Assembly (NCBI RefSeq): GCF_023101765.2
Contig: NC_064217.1
Span: 7,351,788-7,415,787 of the forward strand
From: Spodoptera frugiperda
Taxonomy: Eukaryota > Arthropoda > Insecta > Lepidoptera > Noctuidae
DNA: 64,000 nucleotides
Direction of reading: 5' to 3'
Each line of letters opens with the position of its first letter. The first letter of the stretch is position 1. Shown in pieces: positions 34,870 to 44,964 of the stretch. A model generated the notes under the pieces. It worked only from the letters and a program-made list of their open reading frames with translations. It made no database searches and was not told the DNA's origin. A program made the position numbers and the translations under genes.

Positions 34870-37800
34870 GTCATTATTTTTCATAAGTATACGAAACTCT
34901 CTGTTTACACTGTTTACAAAGAGAATTTCGTGTAAGAAAGTAGTTTTGTAATGAAATAATCTGTGAAAGTGTACGTTTAATTATTTGGATGAAATTATAA
35001 TTTTCTTATTATGGTTGGTAATCACACAACTAAAACATTAAATTCGCTGTGTCTAGCCTCCATCAAATTACCAAGAAAATAATCCTAAAGTTAATTTTTA
35101 TAATTATTTTACAGGAGCGTCGGACAGTTGAACGCTAAAGGCTAAAATCATTTGCATATTGCGGTCCTTTGCAGGCCTCGCACCAGACTCATAATCATTA
35201 CTTGCCAAGCGAAATTAGCCCCTAAGGTGCTCTAGCTGACTACCACTACCGCTTTATTATCCCTCAAACGTGCCTGCTCATGCTAATTCGGACCTTTGAT
35301 GTGGTTTACAGTATCGGAACTTATTAGTGTAGAATTAAACACAATGAAATGATGAAGGTACGTACGTATTAGGCATGGTAATCGATTTCGGACGGATGCC
35401 TCATTAAGTACCAATCTAATACTACATCTTACTTGAAGATGTGTAGTATTACGGATTCTGGACTCCCTTTCATTATTCAAAGGTATTCTGTCCATACAAG
35501 TTTCGACTTCTTGTAATTATATTTGATTTGTGATGTATTTTTTGCCCTTAGGTACACTTCAATTTCAACAAATCATACTTAATATTCGCCCAAACTAACA
35601 TTCGACTTTAAAAAAATATTTTCTCTTCTATGATAATATCAATTCTTAGTTGTCATAGGGTAAGCCTAAGCCATAAATTCCATTCCATGTTTATTGATAA
35701 CTCATTTGCATGCAAACTGTGACATTTAGGGAAACGGTGATATCGATACCAAGCATACTGAACGCGGAATCGATAATACTGCAGTTATCGATAGGAAATA
35801 GCGGCATTGTTCTCAACTACACGATTACGACGGAATCTTAAATCTAAGGGGCCAAGTTTTAGAGGTGCACTCATGAACGATGTAATATTTATTTATAATG
35901 TGTGTTTTCTAAAATCACGTTCGTCTTGTAACAAAAGATTCGATTTAAGTAGATAATAAAATTAATTTTGCATGACACCGAATAAAATGAAATCGAGTAT
36001 TAAAACTGTTTACTCACTTGAAAAAGAAAACGCTCTAAGAAAATAAGTCATTTTTAGTCGTTCTTATCGTAATTGGTTATGTTGTGGAATGAATAACTTA
36101 AATTCAACGCAGTTTTACATGAAAACACAGTTTGGTCAGTATAGGCGTGGCGTTTGGCGTGATTTAAGTGACCATTTCACATTTACAGCTTTTGTCACGC
36201 TTACGTTAAATAAATTGAGACATTTCGCCACCGTTATGTGCGATGTTTTAAATTAAACTTTATTATTTATTGTGACATATTTACGACCGTTAATGTTTTT
36301 AATGTTGTGTTTGTTTCTACTATCATTAGTTGGCCATGTTTTTGTCTGTTACATAATATTATATAGCTAATATCATTATCGTCAGCAATTTGGTCAAAAC
36401 TGTTCATCCTAATTGTGGTAATGTATTTTATTTTAGTATGGTTTCGTGTAATTTAATTAGGTTGGACGCATTATTAGTTTCGTTTATGGCTTCAGACCGG
36501 ATTCAACAACTTAATGCCAACACCATTTTAAAATCGTATTAACTTGGGCGAGGAAACCATTAAAAAGGCTGAGAGAAACTAAACAAAAATACCCAATCAT
36601 TGACAACTAAAAACGACGTGAATAAAAAAAAAATTAAATTCCTGTTCCATTCGCTACAAACACTTTTTGGGACAATTGCGTGGAACTACGTTATCGGCGT
36701 TGATCCGTCGATTCAGATGTATGTTGAAACAAAACAGAATCCATCGGGGGATAACCGTGAACCGTGAAATTGGCAAAAAACTTCCGAAATCCATCACGAA
36801 TCAAATGACACTTTGAAATTGTAAAGCTAACTGAAGAGCGAATTGGATCGACTGGGAAAACAATTAACGGGAACGGCCGATGCGAAAAATTGGTATAATC
36901 AACGGATGCCGTGTTGAATAACGTTTGCAAATTTAATTAATGTAATTTTTCAAAAGCGTCAATCTCTCACAGCTCTTACGTGCTCCACTCGCGAGCCTAC
37001 AAAAGTGCTGATGACCAACTAACACGCTTAAAATTACGAGACCACGGCCTAAAATCCGACTGAACTTTTTGTTTGAAGCTGAACGACATTTATGATATTT
37101 TTATTTATTATTTTCTAAACTGTTATAACTCCGATGAAAGTAATATTAGGAAACAACACACTGGCATTTAATACCTATCTTCTTTTATAACACCACACCA
37201 AAAAATTAACAAAACTGTTTGTTGCAAGACATCAAAAGATTGTTTTTTATTTACAAAGTTCAAAAATAAATCATACTTTTTTAAGGCACAATTATACAAT
37301 TTAATAACGCATATAAATCTTGACGTTCAATGCCCCATAAAACGGAGTTTTACGGTCACATAAACCGCTAATTAATATCTTCCACGATAAACTGTAACAA
37401 TGACGCGCCTTATTTGAACTGCTAATTATCTATCAACTAATTCAACCAAGTATTCCTATTAACATTTTAGAGGACAAAGTTACCGACAGCTACTCGTTGA
37501 AAGCCAGGAAATTGAGCATAACGTACCCATTAATATTTCAACAATTTCCTGGCGATCAACAGTGTTAAATATGTTGTTGTAAAAACGACTTTGTGATAAA
37601 GAGAGAGGGTGTATATTTGGGGTGCTAGTTGATAGGCCTATGAGGAAAATCCTGTGTAAAGATGTATAAGTTGGTAGGTGTATATGTACGTGAATACCAA
37701 AACGCATCGCCTCGCGCACCCCAAAGTTAAACTCTGGAAATTTTAATACATCCTGTCTGAGGGGGTTCAATTCGTGCGTAGCTTACATGGCGGCTATTTT

Positions 37801-37960
37801 TGTGTAGAGTTGCGGTTTCATACGCTTAATCCTGCTGCAGGATTATTTTTCAGAGGCATTGTCTATTCTATTCTGTTTTTCATTTCTATTTTTAACTCTA
37901 TAAATTCTTCATTTTACTAGCATACTAGAGTTGTAGAACTTTTCTATGGATTTAATAATG
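34870..37960. other. Non-coding stretch with an ATCGAT cluster at 35740-35800
   Basis: AT-rich. The notable feature is three ATCGAT-containing words (GATATCGATACC, GGAATCGATAAT, GTTATCGATAGG) within about 60 bp. The minus-strand frames at 36691-36930 and 37480-37770 (79 and 96 codons) have no motif I recognise. Confidence 0.5.
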
Positions 37961-37964
37961 AGCT

Positions 37965-38111
37965 TTATATTTTATTCAGTATTTTCTCAGTAACAGTACA
38001 GGATACGAGCGGATGGCTCCGGTAGTACATGCCCAGCGGTTCGACGGTGGTGCCCCCTTGGGAGAAGTGCGAGCCCACTTTATAGTTCGACCGGCTCCCT
38101 AGGTTATCGGC
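37965..38111 (-). CDS. Candidate GC-rich terminal coding exon
   Basis: On the minus strand, after GACAACAG a frame of 48 codons runs ADNLGSRSNYKVGSHFSQGG, then TTVEPLGMYYRSHPLVSC, and ends at TAA (37967-37965) beside an AATAAA word. The central 32 codons (about 38093-37998) have mainly G or C at third positions, against about one third GC in the surrounding DNA, which favours real or formerly real coding sequence on this strand. The opposite strand is also open for about 33 codons but with weaker third-position bias. The acceptor lacks a good pyrimidine tract and no strong donor follows, so it would have to be a last exon. No family recognised; a fragment of a dispersed repeat is the main alternative. 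Confidence 0.3.
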   Translation of the reverse strand, partial: ADNLGSRSNYKVGSHFSQGGTTVEPLGMYYRSHPLVSCTVTEKILNKI

Positions 38112-38119
38112 CTGTTGTC

Positions 38120-39540
38120 TGACATGCTACTAACTCCACAATATAACTGTTCCATGTGTTGTTTTCTAGATAACTTACAATATTGCTTTTGTTGCTGTAG
38201 GAAGGAATATTTTATTCCAATGCGTTATTGAAATAATATTTATTGATTGGTGCATTTAATGGGGACATTTTAGAAAGCATTAGTATATTATTCTATCATT
38301 GTTTTGTGGTTTACACAGTGCCTATTGAAACTTGTTATTATTTTTATTTCTTCTGGAAGGTGATTATAAAAAGGTAATAAGAAACGTTCGACCCCTTTCC
38401 CTACTCACTAGACAAGCAGATTTCATATTCGAAAATACAAATACAAACACAATTCCACATTTATATTTTTAAAACCAACCCAAAAACTCCAAATCAAAAA
38501 TACACGTTCTAAAGCAAAAAGGGGTTTCAATTTCATACGACATATGAGCTGAATCTAAAATTAAAATCTATCTCACTACCCTGTTTCCGAGGCCCTCGCC
38601 CACCAATGTTAGATCTCGTCGTACTTTGTATTTTTTTAATAAAAGGTAGCTTTGATTCTCCACATGAAACGCCATATGCTACATACATAGAATTGTAGAT
38701 AAGGAATATATTTTAAAGCTGCTACAAATAGAATAAGTCAATGATATTCTAAAATAATATTGTGTTTCGTCAAAATTTCTTTGTGCTGTACTGAATTGTG
38801 AATTACATTCGATTCCCCGTGTAACTTTGGCAATGTTTATCTTCTGACCGAAGAAATAGCTAGCCTTCTGGTCACGTGTCCAGTCGATAAGCTTATGAGC
38901 AATCTCTTCTCTTTAAAAATAAGATTGTGCAGCGGGACCTAATAGCCCAAGTGTTTCATTAAAATATATTTAAAAAACTGCCTTAGCATCTATTAAACAC
39001 CTACTAATCAAAGTCTATCAAAATAATATCTTCAAATTGGTTTCAAAGAACCTTGAAATCTTACTTAGGCTTTTCATTCTTCAACAAAGACTACGACCAG
39101 ACGAAGAATCTGAATATCAACCGTTAATCCACTATTATCTACTAATTGAATATTTATCAATCCGGGAGGCACTTAAAGGATAATCAAAGCAGTAGTTGTA
39201 AACAAACGAAGAAAGTTCCCTAGAGCCTGGCAACTACTGGGAAGTCATCCAAGACTTGACCCAAGTTTAATTATAAAGTGAATGAACAAGTTGTGAGAAC
39301 AATCACGAACTTAGATCATGCTGCCGGTATCGAAATAAGTGCTTCTTCCGATACATCGACGTTTTTAATTGGTATTTGTTAAGGTGAAGACGTTTGGGGT
39401 GCGTAATGGAAAGGGTGCTAAGATAAATGTTCGTTAGATGTGCATTAACTGTTGTAGTGTGAAGATTTGTTGCTGTGACAAAATGCGTTACAATAATAAA
39501 GGGTTGCTATTGGTTGTATTTGACCTTAAAGTTCTATGTG
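38120..39540. other. AT-rich non-coding stretch
   Basis: No repeat from the recognised families and no supported exon. Confidence 0.5.
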
Positions 39541-39542
39541 CC

Positions 39543-39614
39543 CTAGATGCGGCAGAGGGCGTCTACAGAAGACCTCCATCTTGATAGGTCTTGAGCTTCC
39601 CGCTTCACCTCACT
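39543..39614 (-). pseudogene. Non-LTR retrotransposon ORF2 C-terminal scrap
   Basis: On the minus strand the frame reads EVKREAQDLSRWRSSVDALC followed by Arg-Ile-stop. The pattern of Ala-Gln-Asp, Arg-Trp-Arg and Val--Ala-Leu-Cys close to a stop is the C-terminal end of the reverse-transcriptase protein in several insect LINE families. Only about 24 codons remain; a TGA precedes them in frame. A 5'-truncated or eroded LINE insertion is the simplest reading. Confidence 0.5.
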
Positions 39615-39619
39615 TCACG

Positions 39620-40260
39620 TCACTCATTGGAATGACGATGACTTTAAGTCAAGTCAAGTCATTGGTTGTACCTGATGTGCAGTACACTAGGAGATCTTTA
39701 TGTAACTAGGATAAAAAACCATAGGCCGAATGAAACATGGCCTCATTTTTGAGAGGCCGGTTAATTGTAACAAATTGTATCTACTTTGGATAACTGTGTC
39801 TTTACATTAAAATTAATTAAGCTTATTTCCAATACCTTAAAATTTTCAAATAAAATAGTGAATTTCTAGTAAGGTTCTCAGAGTAAATAAATAATAATCT
39901 ATTCAACAGTTACCTACCCAATGAACACAATGAAACTTCACAATAAATTAACATTTTAAATAGTTTGATTGGTGTAATTCATTCATTTTATTTAAATTAT
40001 TTTAATTTCATACGCCCATTTGCATATCGTTTGCGAATTTAACTGGTAACCCACACGTTGTACTTAATTGCCGGGTAATGTTGCCATTATTGAAAATTTG
40101 TCAAACAAAGAGATTTTAACAATAATAATATAATTTTATAAATAGGTAGATATACATTCATAACCTGTGCTTATTTGCAAGGCAGATTAACTAGCCTGCT
40201 ACATTATTAATATCATTATTTTAAATTTAAATTATAATTATAATTAAGCAGTTTTTTAAT
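39620..40260. other. AT-rich non-coding stretch
   Basis: Contains a short AAGTC-type direct repeat at about 39643-39662 and very AT-rich sequence near 40200-40255. No gene. Confidence 0.5.
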
Positions 40261-40261
40261 G

Positions 40262-40560
40262 ACATAAGCTGGAAAACGAGCATACGGATTACCTGCTAGT
40301 AAGCATTCGCCGCCGCCCATGTGCACCTGAAACACCAGAGGCGTTACAAGTGCGTTGCTGACATTTTGGAGGTTAGGAATTTAAGGGTTGTTGAGGAATC
40401 TGGGATTGGAAAGATTAAGAATTGGGGGTGTAAATGGGCCTTCGGTAGCCTCACTTGCACAACGAAACACAAGGCAAGCATTGTTTCACGCTGGTTTTCT
40501 GTGAGGCCGTGGTATCACTTCATTTCGGCCATTCGTGGCGAAGCATGGCTCTCCCACACT
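40262..40560 (-). repeat. Family B dispersed repeat, copy 2 (inverted)
   Basis: In inverse order this carries the family B marks: the tail (GGAAAACGAGCATACGGATT), the GCGTTACAAGTGCGTTGC block, GGTTTTCTGTGAGGCCGTGG-like sequence and the terminal GCATGGCTCTCCCACACT. The 80-codon frame over it is a repeat artefact. Confidence 0.85.
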
Positions 40561-40564
40561 TAGT

Positions 40565-41184
40565 ATACTATTAAACTATTGAAATTTATTATAAGTGGTT
40601 AGTTTTATGTCAAGATAGCTTTCTGACTACAATTTTTGAAGGACATCTGTTTCAATTTACTTTAACCTTGAAGGTAAAAAGAAATACACCTAAAATTGAA
40701 ATCCTTATAAAAATTGCCGTTGATATTTAATTCTAGGGCTCCGTATAAATAGCTTTGTAGACATAAGATGATTATGCGTGGAGTACCAAGACAGATATAG
40801 AAACATTTTTAACCGCCCCGAGCTTTACAAAGCAATTTACTTAAGTAACATATCTGTGCCGCACCTCAAGCTACCGTTAACCGTTTTCTCTAACACATTA
40901 TCAACCTTAATATGCTCGTATTAGGGTTCAAAATCTGTAATAGATTTTTCATTGTGTAGGAGAGCTTGATCTGCTGGGTATTCTGAACATCTTGGTAGGA
41001 CGTGTACTTGATACACATTAAGTTATGAGCACGTAAGCGGTTCAGTTTTATTTAAACTTGCAAGAACAAGATGCTGGTTGTATAAAATAAAAAATAAAGT
41101 AATGGCCTTGAGTATTATCACAAATCACATCACATCTACAGCTTATAACTAAAGTGACCACTGCTGACCAAACGCTACTTCTCG
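40565..41184. other. Non-coding stretch
   Basis: No gene or known repeat seen. Confidence 0.5.
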
Positions 41185-41330
41185 CACAAAGAAGGTTTGA
41201 GCATTAACCACCACGCTTGGGTGGCTCAATTGGGCTGACGATTTCAAACTTATAAAAAGGAATTATAAACACAGGTTTCCTCACGACGTTTTCCTTCACC
41301 GTTTGTCAGTGGTGTCTTATTAATCTTAAA
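41185..41330 (-). repeat. Family E SINE body fragment, copy 2
   Basis: Shares with 34613-34868 the words GAAGGTTT, ATTAACCACCACGCTTG, and CGACGTTTTCCTTCACCGTT followed by GTCAGTGGT. The tRNA-like head with its B-box is absent, so the copy is truncated or the body came from the parent LINE tail. Confidence 0.7.
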
Positions 41331-41334
41331 AAAT

Positions 41335-42130
41335 TCGACGTCAAATCCGCGCACTTATGCATGAGAACTATAGAATATTTTTTTTTTTGCTTTTTTGTTA
41401 TGGTCATCAATTACCGCATCCAATCTGAATTTCTGACCACAGAATTTCAGCATCTAGATTCGTTTGTCGAACTAAACATAATCACCATATACCGTACTAA
41501 TATGCATTTGACATCTTTACTTCTGCCAAACGCGGTTCGAACAAATAAATAGAGTGTCATGTGTCTTGTATGTTAGTAAACGCACCCACCACGACACAAG
41601 ACGAAATCCTAGGGAAAATGTATTAAAAAAATATAGTAGACTTTTTTTCTTCAATATTCTTTATAATATTTTCCATAGCTCTCTCTACATAATAGTCGTT
41701 TTCAAGCCTCCAATTTGTGGTACCTAATTATTTTCTTCAACACTAAATTAGCTTACCAAAAATTACTTACTTACCAACTATTTTGCCTTAGCACAACCAA
41801 GCGAGCCAATTACATGCCCAATTACATATATTATTTGTGACAAAATTCTCGAAAAGATGGCAGCGTTAGGAGTGAGTCTAACAATCAGTTAACCACTGAA
41901 CGAGGATACGGGCGTTGGAAACACTCGCAAGATAATCCAATTATCTGCGAGCAAGCTGAACAGGCCGCCAATTAGACACCAAAACTACAAGTACGCACTG
42001 CTTCTATTAGATATAGTTAGTGATAGTCTCGACTTGCTATAAAAATGGCTGACTTTTTTAGGTGGTTTGTAAAATAGCTGATATTTTAACTAGCGTAATA
42101 CAAAATTATTTTTGTGAAGAATAAGAATAT
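41335..42130. other. AT-rich non-coding stretch
   Basis: Contains a poly(T) run near 41379. No gene or known repeat seen. Confidence 0.5.
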
Positions 42131-42131
42131 A

Positions 42132-42402
42132 ATAAGTTACGCCTTTTATTCCCGAAGGGGTAGGCAGAGGTGAACATTACGGCACGTAATGCCGTTATAC
42201 AATGTGCACCTACTTTTAACATTTTTATTATCAGTCTCCTATTGCCGTAATATACAGGACACAATTCCAGACTCCGTGCTATAACTACTGAGATACTTTC
42301 GAAAAGCCGAAAAAAGCCCAGTAATAATTTCCTCGACCCGGGAATTGAACCTAAGACCCCTTGCCCTGCAGTCACACTTGCGACCACTCGACCAACGAGG
42401 CA
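42132..42402 (-). repeat. tRNA-derived SINE (family D), full-length
   Basis: On the minus strand the head (42402 downward) reads GCCTCGTTGGTCGAGTGGTC, an A-box (TGGTCGAGTGG), and about 45 bp later a B-box (GGTTCAATTCC) followed by CGGGTCGAGG. The body ends with TTCACCTCTGCCTACCCCTT then CGGGAATAAAAGGCG. The promoter boxes and spacing are those of a tRNA, but the head is joined to an unrelated body, which defines a tRNA-derived SINE. Confidence 0.85.
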
Positions 42403-42404
42403 AA

Positions 42405-43280
42405 ATAATAAGTCTTACCGTAATAACTGTACTTCAAAAAGCAAAAAAAAATCATCAAAAATTAAAAACACTTCTACATTTTTCTGCATAAATAAATAAA
42501 GTTGCATAAAAACAAACATCAAAGTCGTTTCGGGATTGCTATAATAAAACTGACATTAAAACAAAAAGTAAAAAAAAAAGAAATCTTCCAAATTCAAATT
42601 ATCATAATTTTTAAACCAAAAAAGTTTTTATTTATCTTAGTGGCCAGTGCGCTGCGGTCTACAAATTCAAATTTGTGCCTAAATTATAATCCCTTTGTTT
42701 CGTTGGTGTTGGAAACCGCTGTCTGATCCTTTCTCTTTGAGAATACAACAGCAGTTGTAAAAGCAACAAAACATGGTAACACTGCTCCCGCCTGTGTCCC
42801 AAGAAGCTAATTACTAGATTAAAAACATAGATCTAGACGGGGCCCGCCCTCGGGATAATTCTGTTCTCACAAAACGACTAACGACTCTGTATTTTAGTAT
42901 TTTACTAGCAAGAACGTGTAGGTGGAAAACTCCTAGTTTATAATCCCGAAGGTTTAAACCATTTAAATTAAAGTAAGCTTCTCGTATTTTATTTCGAATG
43001 AGTTAACTTTACTGCTATGTTCTTCTATTTTAACGTACATGTAATTATGTTAGTTAAATGCAGTTGTAAGTAAACTATTTTATTGTTCTTTGAAATAAAC
43101 ACTTGTTAAGAACTTGTTAAACGAAGTTATGTCTATTGCAGTTTGTTATCGAAATGATGATTATAAACAGCTTGGATGGTAGTTATCTATATGCAATGTG
43201 CAGTAGTTGATGATTCGATCAAATGTTATGACTAAAATAAATATTAAACTGGAAAATTGGTATGAAGTCATTACAAGATT
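42405..43280. other. AT-rich non-coding stretch
   Basis: Includes A-rich DNA at 42430-42600 and a short GC-rich patch near 42836-42860 (GACGGGGCCCGCCCTCGGG). No supported exon. Confidence 0.5.
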
Positions 43281-43282
43281 AT

Positions 43283-43505
43283 TTCTTGCTCCACACTATT
43301 GTGGGGCAAAAAGCAAAAATCCTATGATTTTGTCCTGTGTCGTGGGTTCGTTTACAAACATACAATTACATAAATGCATATGACATCCAAACACGAAACA
43401 ACAATATTATGTGGATCACAGAAAAAGTTACTCCGTGCTGGAATCGAAACCGCTACATGTTGCACGGCAGCAAGTTACGCACTACCCAGGGACCGCGTCA
43501 ACCGT
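43283..43505 (-). repeat. tRNA-derived SINE (family C), copy 1
   Basis: On the minus strand the head includes a B-box-like word (GGTTTCGATTCC). The body has the inverse of GTGGATCACA, of GTTTACAAACATACAA, and of TTGCTCCACACTATTGTGGG at the far end. The same body occurs at 51918-52100 and 63079-63240. The 67-codon plus-strand frame over it is an artefact. Confidence 0.75.
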
Positions 43506-43509
43506 GCTG

Positions 43510-44620
43510 TCAAATATCTAAATTCAAATTATCTTTCTGATAGGTAAATAATCTTTTAATTTAACAACTTATAATGTTTGTATACCTATTCTATGTGATG
43601 TGAACCACTAAAAAATAAAAGAAATAGGCGCACGAGAATAACTTGAATATTATTGCTTTACAGCGTGCCGTGTTCAGTACAATTTTAACTTTGCCCTTTA
43701 AGGTTCAATTTCAATATTCAGTTACAGATTGTGTGGGAAGATTTACCCGATACGTCTGGCATTCACGCCGAGATTGTGAACTTTGATTTGAAATGAAATC
43801 AGTTCGATTATATGGTAGCTAGCAGTTATATTTATCTATATTAAAGTCAAATAAAGGATGATGAGGATAACAGAGACAAATACACAATAATTTAAACCTT
43901 AATATGTTCATCACAGACGACATCACAAAACTTCATCCGCCTTGCTATAGAAAAATAGTCAAAAGGTTGGGTCAAAAGGGTGTTTTGCACCAGAAATGTG
44001 CAATATAGCTTTCTAAGGAGATTATAATAGCTAAGCTGTGATACTATGTAACTGTTTCCACTAGTGCCAAGCTATGTGTACCAATGAATATGATTAGTGG
44101 AAACCAAACGCATTTACAGCAATGTAGCACAATGTAAGGTAGTTTTTTTTTATTAGAAACATTTCGTAAAAGAGAACTTCAAGAAAATTATGAGGTCTCA
44201 CAGTTAAATTTACTGACATATTGATAATTGTTATTTTTTCGAAATATGTTTATTGCTTAAAATTATTGTTTGTAAGTAATACCTATTACCTAATCAAAAT
44301 TTCCATTGCTTGCACGATGCTTTCCTAATAAATTACCAACACATTAATAACCTCCATACATCAAAACTATCGTCTTATACCATCGCATCGGTTTCATGAA
44401 ATTCAGTTAAATGTCTTATCGAGAGCTTCGACAATGGCAAGGCGACGGAATACGAATGTCTAAATGCAGTACATGACGACGCTATGCACTTAAGATTGGT
44501 CGACTGTACAAGATGCAGTGTTCTTATTGTTCAACTTCCCACTGGGAATTTCCGATACGAACTGTACCGACGTAGGAACGTAGGAGTACGTAGTTTCTTC
44601 TACGATTCCAGAGATTGTTG
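43510..44620. other. Non-coding stretch
   Basis: AT-rich, no recognised repeat and no exon candidate. Confidence 0.5.
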
Positions 44621-44624
44621 TATC

Positions 44625-44765
44625 ATGGTGTTGAGTTTGAATTTCATCTTTATGTGGTTGATATTGGATGTTTATGTTATGGGGAAAATTGTCCTGATGA
44701 AGTGGCATTGCATGCCGTAACGTGCACCTCTGCCTACCCCTTCGGAGAAAAAAGGCGTGACGATA
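44625..44765 (+). repeat. Family D SINE fragment (3' part)
   Basis: Carries GCCGTAACGTGCACCTCTGC, CTACCCCTTCGGAGAAAAAA and GGCGTGACGATATCCATCCA, the same 3' end as the element at 42132-42402, here on the plus strand. The tRNA-like head is not recognisable. Several frames of 70-100 codons across 44.48-44.92 kb on both strands are artefacts of this repeat pair. Confidence 0.7.
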
Positions 44766-44794
44766 TCCATCCATCCATTGTCCTGATGATAACA

Positions 44795-44960
44795 AACCGT
44801 AGCCTCATGTCTTTTCATTCCTGAAGGGAAGGTTGTGATGCAAATATACAATGTACCTTTCCATAGGTATACATATAATGAGTCCCATGGAATAGGAAGT
44901 AAACCTGCCCTGGACATAATTTCAGACTTTGTACTATAACTAAGGAATTTTCGGAAAAAC
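44795..44960 (-). repeat. Family D-related SINE fragment, inverted
   Basis: On the minus strand it has a GTCTGAAATTATGTCC word equivalent to GTCTGGAATTGTGTCC of the full element, and ends in a CCTTCCCTTCAGGAATGAAAAG word equivalent to its CCTACCCCTTCGGGAATAAAAGG terminus. It faces the preceding copy tail to tail. Confidence 0.6.
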
Positions 44961-44964
44961 TACG

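Noticed and set aside
42350..42402. tRNA gene
   Set aside because: A- and B-boxes are present, but the sequence does not fold into a full cloverleaf and continues into a SINE body shared with other copies.
44484..44917. Several overlapping frames of 69-101 codons
   Set aside because: Translations of family D SINE fragments and their flanks on both strands.
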